Assembly (NCBI GenBank): GCA_945910005.1
Contig: OX246743.1
Coordinates: forward strand, 8,157,089-8,221,088
DNA: 64,000 nucleotides
From: Isoperla grammatica
Taxonomy: Eukaryota > Arthropoda > Insecta > Plecoptera > Perlodidae
Direction: 5' to 3'
In this document: positions 38,701 through 47,862 of the stretch, piece after piece
Layout: the number at the start of each line of letters is the position of its first letter
Position numbering within the stretch: the stretch's first letter is position 1
Position numbers and translations under genes: made by a program
The notes under the pieces: generated by a model
What the model saw: the letters and a program-made list of their open reading frames with translations, nothing else
Database searches by the model: none
What the model was told of the DNA's origin: nothing

Positions 38701-41698
38701 ACAAAGAGAACAGGTAAGCTCAACTACATGAATTCCTCTTTCATTCAAAGTATGTTGATACTTAAAATAATATTTAGAGTTCCAACTAGTGAGAAAGTTC
38801 CTGCATAAGGTTTTGGTATAAGGCTTGGCAGGATGCCCAGTCACGAGGGTTAAGTATAGCTTATATGGTTACATCAACCATTCCAAGTACCTACAGATCT
38901 TATTGCTACCTGTTCATCTGTGCATCCATTATGCCTATTGTTCTTTTAATAATTAATCAATTGAACAGTTTGTTGCTCAAATTGGGATCTTTAAGTTCCT
39001 TCTAAGCAAATCAAAGGGGACTAGTGTAATAGGGGGGTATATTTGGATAATCCTGCTTCTTATGAATCCAGCTTCTTGGGAAGTCAATGTCAAAAAATTG
39101 TACTTCTCATTTGTCACTGTGTTATTACGTAGTCGTAGGCTATTAGACTTACGGTATTCGAATAGGACAAGTTTACCTTGTCTAGATACGTATTTAGGCT
39201 GATTGTAGACACATGAAGGGACTACTTGTTACAAGAAATCTTGTATTAGAACATGAATTATATTGTTGGTAAAAGAAGAGTGGCTGTTGTTTTATGGTTT
39301 TCATGTCGGTTTTCGGTTCCTACTAGGCATGTCATAGGGTAGGAAAATGGGATCCGGTTCCAGACCTTCCAGGAACCGGGTTACCCAAATTCTGAAAGCC
39401 TTAATTATGTTATCTTATCTTGGTTACCCCCCCCCCCCCCCCCCCCCCTCCGAAACCACTCGGTTAAAGGCCTTTCTCTGCCCCTGCCGGCCGCTGTGTG
39501 GGTTGGGCTCTGTGCGACCGCTGAGCGCTGGAATGGCGAGAGGGGGGTGGGGGGTGTATATAGAATAACAGAACTCGCCCGCAGTAATGACAGGGAGTAC
39601 TAACCAGCGACCAGCTTGCCATGCCCACAACCAGGAATTCACTGTAGCTAAAAGGAAAGTAGGCGCAAAATATCGTCGTGTTTTTTTTTTTTTGTTTTAC
39701 TAATTTTTACTACCCGATTAAGATTCGAATCCTAAAAATGGATTCGGGTAATTTCTGGATCCGGGTAACCTGGGTACCCTATGACATCCCTAGTTCCTAC
39801 TTGACTTAGCCAAAACACACCATACTTACTTTTTGAGTGATGTCACATTTTGTTTTTTAGGGTATTCACCCATCTCAAGGTCACCAAATGGCCCAACGCT
39901 TGGCTCTCCAGCAGCAGGGTCAGCGTGGGGGGTGGGTGAACCGCGGGGCCATCCGTCGTGGGCGCGGCAGGGGTGGCGTACAAGGGATAGGCTTCACGCG
40001 ACCGCTGCAACCGCCCGGACCCGGCGGGAAGCCCAAGAACACACTCAAGTTCGAGAACGACTACGACTTTGAGCAAGCAAACACAGAGTTCGAAGAACTG
40101 AGAACTCAACTAACTAAACTGAAAGTTGGTATGTACCCCTATCCATTGTCTTATACATCATCTAAGCAACCCTTCACCCAACTATATAATGTTTGAACAA
40201 AGTGAACCCAGCATATACACATGTTTATTAAATTTTAATATTCCAATTTTTAGGCTTTAAGAAGAATTTGTTTGTATTTGTTGTACATATTATTCTTATA
40301 GTGTAGTACAAAGTAATATCTACAACATTTATGTTGAAAGATACCTGGTTAATTTGTTTATACATAGAAGATCAGGTGCAAACAAACATTCAATTTCAAC
40401 CTATGCAGTTTGGGTGGGGTTGAGCCCTATCGTCCGTAGCACCGCCTACTACTTTCATTACAGGCTCAAGTTGCTTATTATCGAAAGCTGGTTCAAAACA
40501 TAAATAGTGTAGGTTTCCCCCTCCCAGCACTGTCATAGTAGGCCTATGAAATGTACGGGCCCTATAAAGCTCCTTTCAGCAAATTTCAGTCAACTAACCT
40601 TGGATCATTAAACTAACACATAAATAATCTTACGACAGTCCAAAATTTAAGATATATGGTAATAAATAATATTGTGTTATGTATGAATTTTTGTTTTTAA
40701 AATGAATTAAAGTTTTTAAACTGTCTTTTTAGATGGAGTAGAAGTTACGGTTGTTGAAAGCACGGCCGAAATAGTGGCTGCACCGGTTGTAACGGAAGTG
40801 AAAGTAAATGGTGAGACTGAGAAGAAAGAAGACTCTGGCAACGAAACTGGCGCTGGTGATTGCGAACTGGAAGAAGAAAACGAAATATTCTACGACAAGG
40901 CAAAATCATTCTTCGATAACATCAGTTGCGAAGCTGTTGAAAGAAGCAAAGGGTGAGCACTTCAGTTACTACTGCTTAGGTACCAACCTAGTTTGTGCCA
41001 TGTTTCAGTTTTGCAGACTTTGACAAGGTGTCCTGCCTGGCCTAAAGAACCTTCAACTCGATTATCCGATAAAATTTGGGAGTACATAAGTTACATTAGG
41101 CCTATATCATTATTATTTGATCATTTATTGATTGTTATTATTGGTAATATTAACTGAATATTTGTAGGTTTTTTAAATCGTCAAATAGTTTCAGAATCTA
41201 TTCATCTTAATATTCCAACTTTCTAGTTACGGCCCGGAACCACATGGTTTTGTAATTGCCACTTTTGTTTTTCTTTATGTTGTGGCCTTTCCCATTAGCT
41301 ACATGGATATTGCATAATTATCAAGCAGCTCCCTAAATTATTGTACTTACACCTTGTTGACTCTACCCCCCATGCATAATTATTTTTAATTTATCTATTA
41401 AAAAAATAATGCATCGTAACGATAATTCATGCTCGTTATTTCCAGACGTTCGCAGCGTACGGACTGGCGAACCGAGCGTAAGTTGAACTCTGAGACTTTT
41501 GGTGTGGCCTCTGCACGTCGAGGAGGCTTCCGAGGCCGAGGTTATTACAACAACCGCGGCATGGGCGGCGGCATGTACAGAGGAGGCTACCGGGGGGGCT
41601 ACCGGGGGGGCCAGGGTCCAAGAGGGGGTCAACGCGGGGGCGGAACCAACGGGATGCCAGTCCCCGTCACGCAGCGACCCGTGGCAGAAGTTAAATAG
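29725..41698 (+). CDS. LSM14: LSM14 / Trailer hitch (RAP55) P-body RNP protein, 7 exons, complete
   Basis: RNA-binding scaffold of cytoplasmic P-bodies that represses translation and, in this family, contacts DDX6/Me31B, 4E-T and EDC4. Exons are 29725-29845, 33180-33530, 36511-36754, 38563-38713, 39861-40128, 40733-40952 and 41446-41698; phases agree throughout, giving 535 residues. N-terminal LSm domain: [18 protein letters not shown] ... [11 protein letters not shown] ... [14 protein letters not shown]. Then a Gly/Met/Pro-rich stretch, the conserved [11 protein letters not shown], and a Gln/Arg/Glu low-complexity part. The FDF box is [19 protein letters not shown] (exon 5), the FFD box [15 protein letters not shown] (exon 6) and the TFG box [13 protein letters not shown] (exon 7). 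An RGG/GGYRGG tail ends RPVAEVK. The donor after exon 3 (GTGGGG) is weak. A and B paralogues cannot be distinguished. Confidence 0.96.
30615..31218. mobile_element. Inverted-repeat element in LSM14 intron 1, about 604 bp
   Basis: Arms contain ACGGTTTAGCAAACCGGTTT and its complement AAACCGGTTTGCTAAACCGT, extended outward by CTACGTATATC / GATATACGTAG and inward to CCCAAAAACG. The short direct repeat GTCATAG is at 30608-30614 and 31219-31225. The interior is GC-poor with no coding capacity beyond a 76-codon frame. Class unassigned; the 7-bp duplication is compatible with hAT. Confidence 0.65.
31432..32322. mobile_element. Long-TIR element (arms about 190 bp) in LSM14 intron 1
   Basis: The left arm (about 31432-31620) and right arm (about 32122-32322) are inverted copies at roughly 85-90% identity. 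Shared blocks include ATGTTACCTGTTACTGTATC, CAATTATGTAAGGCGCATGC and GTTGAATTGGCTAGAGCCTA. Outer ends are GGTATTCAGAGTAC and GTACTCTGTAAATACC. The roughly 500-bp core is unrelated, with two AAATAATAACCCCTTCTT stretches. No target duplication was settled. The arms could fold the intron into a very long hairpin. Confidence 0.72.
34222..34371. mobile_element. Small TIR element (150 bp) in LSM14 intron 2
   Basis: Inverted ends CCCAAGATTACCTTACACAT and, complementary at the right, GGTGTAAGATAATCTTGGG; both continue into GCTTTCGTCAC / GTGACGAAAGC and then diverged GTAGCCAA pairs. The arms make up most of the element. Target duplication unclear. Confidence 0.65.
34402..34780. mobile_element. MITE with TTAA duplication and about 120-bp arms, LSM14 intron 2
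   Basis: The left arm begins CAGGGAAGGATACCTCTACG; the right arm ends CTACCCTTCGCTC. Shared inner blocks include TCTACGTCAAAAAC and GTAAGCCCTACA. The tetranucleotide TTAA lies at 34398-34401 and 34781-34784. A TTAA duplication occurs in piggyBac and Kolobok elements; the ends fit Kolobok-type better than the CCC start of piggyBac. Inference only. Confidence 0.68.
35409..35619. mobile_element. Short inverted-repeat element (about 211 bp) in LSM14 intron 2
   Basis: Arms of about 75 bp: GTTGAGAAACTGTAAGAATG at the left against CATTCTAACAGTTTCTCAAC at the right, continuing through GCCCCCTCC and ACCCCCCTCAACTCTGTG. Only about 60 bp lies between the arms. Flanks may carry a TA duplication, which would suggest Tc1/mariner, but this is not certain. 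Confidence 0.65.
35985..36056 (-). repeat. tRNA-derived SINE head or tRNA relic
   Basis: Minus strand shows a B box, GGTTCGATTCC, in CGGAGGTTCGATTCCCCCCA and an A-box-like GTGGCCCAACT. Short complementary ends (GGTGG / CCACC) enclose only about 60 nt, too short for a full tRNA cloverleaf, so I call it tRNA-derived. Confidence 0.5.
36857..38230. repeat. 160-bp tandem repeat, about six units, in LSM14 intron 3
   Basis: The unit includes TCTTCTTTTCCCGACTGAGG, TGATGACTATCTACTTTCTG and AAACAGTCATGTAGGTTAG. The TCTTCTTTTCCCGACTGAGG block starts near 36898, 37058, 37219, 37379, 38032 and 38200. The spacing is about 160 bp, except where the hAT MITE 37497-37978 interrupts the array. Units are about 90% identical; the last is shortened and rearranged. 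Confidence 0.88.
37497..37978. mobile_element. hAT-type MITE (TAGGGATGTCATAGGGTA family), 482 bp, LSM14 intron 3
   Basis: Ends TAGGGATGTCATAGGGTA and TACCCTATGACATCCCTA are perfect inverted repeats of 18 bp. The 8-bp duplication GTGATTAG is at 37489-37496 and 37979-37986, duplicated out of the 160-bp tandem unit. The interior is GC-rich with CCCGGGTACCCGGGTTACCC, an A run (about 37600) and a G run (37857-37873). It is the inverted partner of 39324-39792. Confidence 0.9.
39324..39792. mobile_element. hAT-type MITE (same family, opposite orientation), 469 bp, LSM14 intron 4
   Basis: Left end TAGGCATGTCATAGGGTAGG, right end GGGTACCCTATGACATCCCTA. The 8-bp duplication GTTCCTAC is perfect at 39316-39323 and 39793-39800. 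Aligns over its length with the reverse complement of 37497-37978 (shared GGATCCGGTTCCAGACCTTCC-type, GCCGGCCGCTGTGTGGGTTG and GGAATTCACTGTAGCT-type blocks). A C run occupies 39427-39448. Confidence 0.9.
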
Positions 41699-44467
41699 AC
41701 ACTGCTGGCGAATTACGTGTGGCCTCAATGTTCTTTTATTACTGCCGGAAATACAGTTCTCAATGACAATCTAGATTTGATCCTGACCGATGAGTTATGA
41801 AAACTACGAGAATATTTATTAGTTTGCTTAGGTTTTTTTTGTATTGCTCCGTGAAGGCATGAATGGAGCACTAAATTTACAAAGATATTCTCAATGGTAG
41901 TCCTAGGTTGTGTTAGAAAGTAGCTTCAAAGCTGTAGCTTCGGAAGAAATGGGTGCGTCGAATACCAGTGAAGTGTAGCAATAAATTGCTAGTATGAGTT
42001 GCGAGGATTGTATCCCACGGGGAAGTGATTGAACTTTCTTTATGATGAAGCTTCTAGTTAGAAAACTTGTGCTAAACCAGAACCTAAGATAGGTACTACC
42101 CAAGTGAGAACTGCCACAGTTAGAAGTAATGCCAGATATATATTTAGTTTGAACAAGAAATTGATGTTCTTTTCTCTAAGGGCCTCATTGTTTGGTGTCA
42201 GTCTAATATATATCTTACATATTTTCCCACTGAATAGTTTGAGAAACGTTCAAAAAAACAATGTGTATTATGTCTTCTAGGTGTGTGGATCAACCATTAA
42301 TACGTACCTTATTATATTGTGTTGTTTTTTTAGTCAAGTGCTAGAGGTAGAATGCTTCCTTATGCACTGACATGGCTACATTGTAAAAAGTATTTTATTA
42401 GAATAAGTCGGTAATTACTCTTTATATGTGCAGTATTCAGAATATTTTGAATGCCAAAAAGTTTAGTGCTGGTGAACTAATTTTATTTATTTGGATGATC
42501 TGATTAGAGCACATTAACAAAGGTGTCATAGGAGTATTTTATTATTTTTGATACCATCTTCCGAGATGAAAGAATCTTGCAAGATTCAACTAATGAGGCC
42601 TGTTAAGGAATGGCACACATTGTGTACAGCCCCGATTGTAAGAATGGTCTATTATATACGATTATAGTGGTCGGTAACTTCGTTGAACTCATTGTGATAT
42701 GGGTTAATGATGGCCAACAAACCAGCAGAATTGGGCCAATACATTAGGAAGTATTACACCACTACATGCCATAAGAGACAACGATTATTGTACAATGTCA
42801 TCGGACAAATTTGGAAATGTTACGCATCAGATCAGGATTTGTACGGACATTTTGACTTTTTTTACCCAAATGGGCTACTGTTTACGTAAATACCTAGTTT
42901 GTATTAGGAACTCAGCTCCAAGTATACACTATAGTTCGTATTAGGACTAAACGTTATTGATCCCACCGCAGTAAAATCTGGAATACATTTGCTAATAACA
43001 ATGCAATGCAACTGTTGGACTTACTCTTTGCCATTTTCTGCGTACTTTAAAATGTAGATTGACTCCTTTGCATTGCCAACAGTCTATTAACAGTAGGGCT
43101 ACATTTGTTTGCAACAACCATTTTGTACATACCTTGTTGCGTTAAACTTGTTGGTACGTTTTTAGCCGTAGAAATCAGTTACAACCAACCTCACTGACGG
43201 TGTGCAAAGTATTTTTCCAAGATTACATTTAGTTCTGGGGTGCATTGCATTGTAGTGTGGAGCACAGGTATGTGTTGGTTGGTATTGCTAATATATTTTG
43301 TATTAATCCCTCAAGGGAGCTGTAGAGGATCTTTCTAATTCGTTTGCTCATAGGTTGATGAACTAATGACAGTTAAAGCTGCAATGGATCTACTATCTAT
43401 TTACTATTTAGCAGTGTAACATTCTATCCACATGGTGGCAAATTAGTTCTACAATCATAGAATAGTAACTTATGTGTGTTGATAATTCTAGCTAATAGTT
43501 TATCTGAGTAATGTAAATGAGATGGGCCCTACAAACAGTAGGAGATTGAGTAGCAACTCTGCAAATGTTTTTGTTGTTCTTGAAACCTGTTGACAAAGTA
43601 ACATTTTCATGTACACCTGCTATAGGCTCGATATTTCGGTCATTGACATTGTTGAATTGAATGATGTTCACCTACTGGTTTGTAGCCCGTCTCTCCCAAT
43701 AACATTCGTCCTCGATTGGCCATTCTGTTTTAGATCTTTCTTTTACAGAGATATGTTACATCTTTTCCAAAGGGCAGTTTTGCAGAATATGGATTGTTAA
43801 TAGACCAGTGTTTCACTACTACAAATAAGGTTGTATTTTTTTTAATTTTTTTTATATATATAATATATATTTTTCATGTGAAACAATGCTTTATTTAGCT
43901 GGTAATCTCCAAGAGGTTTTGGAAATGGTAGCTGGCACAGTACGGTCGCAGGCTTTCATCCTCATCAAGCTGAGAAACATAAATTGTTTATATGGAGATC
44001 TTTCTTGTCTCATTCCCCCGTTTTCCAAAACGCACAATGTGATATTTTTAACTGTGCGTATGATGCTAATCGATAGTTCTGCCAGATACATAATGTGCAA
44101 GTTAAGTTATATATAAGTCATGAATTTTTGTACACTTCCAGATTCAAGTCCTTCATACAGTACTGTGTATCAAATTACTAATTAAATACTGAAAAAACAG
44201 CATTCAAGAAAAACATGTACATTCTCATTTTTCTGGTATTGACCCCCCCCCCCCCCTATGTGTTATCAATCCCCTAATCATTATATGGTCCAATACCTGA
44301 GGTCACATGTTCCCGAAGAGTAATTAGGCCCAGTATTACGAACTGCTGATAAACATTTAGTAAGCTACTACGGTATTTTGTTATCACCATGGCAACCAGA
44401 CTTCCCATTGCTTGTACTTGTTGCCATAGTGAAAACATGTATTTCGAGTATCCACTCGGTAACAAGA
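41699..44467. other. LSM14 3'UTR and downstream DNA
   Basis: An AATAAA at 41980-41985 is the first plausible poly(A) signal after the TAG at 41696-41698; the 3'UTR may be longer. The remainder is AT-rich, with a C run at 44242-44257 and no recognised gene. Confidence 0.5.
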
Positions 44468-44565
44468 CTAGGGGCACCCATTGTTGCTATGGATTTGTTT
44501 CGTTGATGGGACAAACATGCAAACAACTGTTACCTTGGTAACAATGGGCGCCCCTAGGTGTAGGG
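44468..44565. mobile_element. PIF/Harbinger-type hairpin MITE, copy 3 (both ends truncated)
   Basis: Core of the MITE seen at 7343: it starts at CTAGGGGCACCCATTGTTGC and ends at CGCCCCTAGGTGTAGGG. Both outer tips (GGTTGGAATTC... and its partner) are missing, and the centre is diverged (GTTTCGTTGATGGGACAAAC). Loss of both tips at nearly matching positions suggests deletion through the hairpin or an older related subfamily. Confidence 0.78.
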
Positions 44566-44699
44566 AGTGAGGGCCTTCTAAATATTTATGCGAAGTTCAT
44601 AATACCGGTCCTTAGTACTGTACCTTGCATTTAAATTTTTAATTGACTCGAACCATTTTTTAATCTTTTTTAATAATGGTTCGAAATACAGAGAGAACA

Positions 44700-46331
44700 T
44701 AGCAACTAATGGTCGATTCGATTCACTTTTAGATTTAATAAGAGATGATGAATGGGAAATTACCCGGAGTTGATGAAGTAGTTGTGAACATGATCAAAGC
44801 AGTGGGAAAAGAGGGGGAATACTGGATTTTTAGAGTGTTAACAGCAGCATGGAGAGATAAAGAGGATTCCAAAGGACTGGGAAAAGGGTGTTATCATACC
44901 AATATTTAAGAAAGGGGACAAAAAGCTCTGTGGAAATTATAGAGGTGTAACTCTACTCTGCCATTGTGCTAAACAATATGAAAAAGTGCTAGAGAAGAGA
45001 ATGAAAGAACATGGGTTTAGAGCCCGGTCAACGGTGGACCTGATTTTCTCAATACGTCAAATGATGGAAAGAGAGGGAAAATGGTGAGGAGATATGGATG
45101 GTCTTCCTAGACCTCACAAAGGCCTATGATAGAATGCCCAGAGAGAGAGTGTGGGAAAGCCTAAGGAAAAAGAAGGTTGACAGAAAACTGGTGGAAAGAG
45201 TGCAGAGCATATGAAGAGTGTGAGTTGCGTGGAAACCAGGGAGGGCAGAATGGATTGGTTTGAAGTCAAAACAGGTTTAAGACAAGGAAGTGTGCTGTCA
45301 CCGATGCTCTTAAATATAGTACTTGACGAGATATTGAGGAAAGTGGAGACAGACAGACCGGAGGCATCTAGAACCTTAGTATATGCCGATGATGTTCTAA
45401 TATGGGGAAAGTCACGGGAAGAAGAACAACAAAGAGTAGTTAGGTGGAATGAAGGGACTCAAGAGTTTGGATTAGAGATAAGTATGGGTATGGCTAAGAG
45501 CAAAGTGATGGTTATGGGGAATAAGAACAGGAAAGCGGATAGACCAAAGATTGTACTGCGAGGCGAAGAACTAGTAGAGACTCAGGATTTCAAGTACCTT
45601 GGAAGCATCATCTCATCTGATGGTAAAATTGACAAGGAGATTGGAAGACGAACGACGACTGCTGAAATTTTTTTCCAGTTAGTGAGGAAACTGATTTGGA
45701 AAAAAGAGATACCAAGGCAATGCAAATTGTTAATATATAAAGCATATTTTGTACCAGTACTCAAGTATGGAGTGGTGACTTGGCCAGTTGAGGTGAAAGA
45801 AGAAAAAGTAATATAAGCAGCAGAAATGAAGTTTCTACGGAGTGTGGCAGGAGTGACCAAGATTGATAAGATATGGAGCTCAAAGATAAGGAAGGAACTT
45901 GGAGTGGAGAGTCTAAACTTTAAGCTGGGAAGAGAAAGATTGCGGTGGTTTGGCCACATGAAAAGAATGCAGGAAGACAGTATCCCGAAAATTGAGTTTG
46001 AGAAAGAAGCAGGGAAAAAGAAAGAGGGGAAGACCAAGACTGATGTGGGAAGAAGTGATAGCAATGGACGTGGAAAGAAGAAATGCAACTTGGGAAGAGG
46101 TCAATCAGGAACGATGGTGGGAAGATAGAAAAGTATGGACAGAATTTGTAGAAAGAGCAGAGGAAGAAGAAAGTGAAGAGGAGCCGGAGGAAGTTTACAT
46201 GAGGGAAGCGTCAGGCATGGCCAGCCGGCTTCGATGTACCTAGGGACCAGAATATGATGGGATTAATTTCCTATCCCCTACCCGACTTCATTGTTGGACA
46301 CAGGGAGCAGATATTAAAAAAAAAAAAAATT
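44700..46331 (+). pseudogene. RTE-like LINE reverse transcriptase relic
   Basis: Frame-broken RT: GKLPGVDEVVVNMIKAVG, then PKDWEKGVIIPIFKKGDKK, LCGNYRGVTLL, VFLDLTKAYDRMPRERV, TGLRQGSVLSPMLLNIVLDE, the catalytic YADD in LVYADDVLIWG (about 45380), DFKYLGSIISSDGKIDKEIG and WFGHMKRMQEDSIPK. Longest open piece is 45211-45816. Frame breaks occur at about 44880, 45085, 45210 and 45817. The 3' end is an A-rich tract at 46315-46332. The YLGS...SSDG and WFGHMKRM signatures suggest the RTE group. It differs clearly from the LINE at 4262 and 9703. Confidence 0.82.
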
Positions 46332-46397
46332 AAACAATACCTCAACCATTATGTCCTTCACACAGATTTCTAATATTTTGTGTTAATGAATTATGTG

Positions 46398-46530
46398 ACG
46401 CAGAGGCAACCAGCTGACAAGTCTCATTGGTGTTGGTAAAGTGTTGATGCACAAACTATGTGACGTAGCTGGCATAGGCAACCAGCTGACAAGTCTCATT
46501 GGTGTTGGTGAAGTGTTGATGCGACCGCTA
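46398..46530. repeat. Two-copy 74-bp direct repeat
   Basis: The block AGGCAACCAGCTGACAAGTC, continuing TCATTGGTGTTGGT and AAGTGTTGATGC, occurs at about 46403 and 46477 with one or two differences. It directly follows the LINE relic. Confidence 0.75.
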
Positions 46531-47549
46531 CATAGCACGCTATGTCACTGCTAACAGGAGTGGGTTCTTGGTTACAAGAGTGGACAATTCTTAAAATTTT
46601 ATCTAAATCAAATTATTATACAAGAATGTTACTGTATTAAAATTTAAAACTGAAAATAATATCTTTTATGATGGCCGTGACCATGGCAAGAGAAAATCAC
46701 AAACTATTAACGGCAAAGAAATTGGAGGGTGGGGGAACCATGGATGGTAAGTTTGCTTTGGTGAACAATAAGGATTTCTGATAAATGGCGAGTGGGCCCC
46801 ACTGGGTAGGAACAGGGTGAATCAATTACATACTTGTAAATTTGATGGAAATTATTTTTATTAGATGTACTAAATAAATGAGTGTCCAGTCCAGGACTCG
46901 GGCCAGACTAGGAACTGGGCCCCAGGTTCCTACCCACCTGCTATTTTCTCATAGTTTCCCTGTCTGGAATAACTACTTCGTACACTGGCTTTTCTCCTTC
47001 GCTGACCCAAACAGATCCATTGTCGCCCTTTGTGATCAACACCATCATCCCCATGGCAACATGCTCGGGCCTGTAAATAAAACATGAACCCATGTACTGG
47101 TTGCATGCAAAGTACTTGGGGATTAGAATACTTAAGCTAATTATGATATGTACATGATTGGAATTGTATTATTATAGGCCTATTGGAAATCTAAAGAATG
47201 TTTGTAATACATAGTGTTAAGCCAGAAATTAAAATAATATATTGCGATATTTTTTAATACTGCATAGTATTTTAATGTATACTAATTAATTAATTAATTA
47301 CTATACAATATATATCAGCTATTATTAGTATTACTATTAGATACTACTACTATTGCAATCTAGAACTAAGGAACCTCTAAGTACCCACCCAGCAAATTGG
47401 ATATGTATTTTTTTAACACATTTTTGTTTCTTTCCAGAGGGTCCATATAAAAAATATTGTATACATTGCGATTGCCTTTGTTTAATATGTACATGTTGCC
47501 TGAACATAAATTCACCATCGACTAGCGTACAATAACGTGTCCGTACGAC
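46531..47549. other. Intergenic DNA with AATT microsatellite
   Basis: No gene recognised. A short (TTAA/AATT) run lies at about 47284-47301. The open frames of about 60-69 codons here show no motif. Confidence 0.45.
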
Positions 47550-47552
47550 TTA

Positions 47553-47706
47553 GGTTGGAATTCATAGTCGGCCCCTTCACCTAGGGGCACCCATTGTTGC
47601 CATGGATTTGTTTTGTTTATGGGAAATAACATGGAAACATCAAACAACTGTTACCTTAGTAACAATGGGCGCCCCTAGGTGTAGGGGCCGACTATGAATT
47701 CCAACC
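47553..47706. mobile_element. PIF/Harbinger-type hairpin MITE, copy 4 (154 bp)
   Basis: Full-length copy with GGTTGGAATTCATAGTCGGC ends and TTA duplicated at 47550-47552 and 47707-47709. It differs from the others by a short insertion (CATGGAAACATCAAACAAC) in the loop and a few substitutions. Confidence 0.88.
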
Positions 47707-47862
47707 TTAGTGACACAATATGTTTGTAAATTGTAGAACTTATCCCCATTTTAGGTAATGTTTGAATGAGTTTTTAATAGCCACTCACAAGTCCTGGATG
47801 GTTGGTAAATCAACATGCAGAATTAATGTATTTTACTTATTTATTACAAAAAAATGTAATGC

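Noticed and set aside
38508..38844. Minus-strand frames over LSM14 exon 4
   Set aside because: They are antisense shadows of the Arg/Glu/Gln-rich exon; the plus strand fits the LSM14 gene model.
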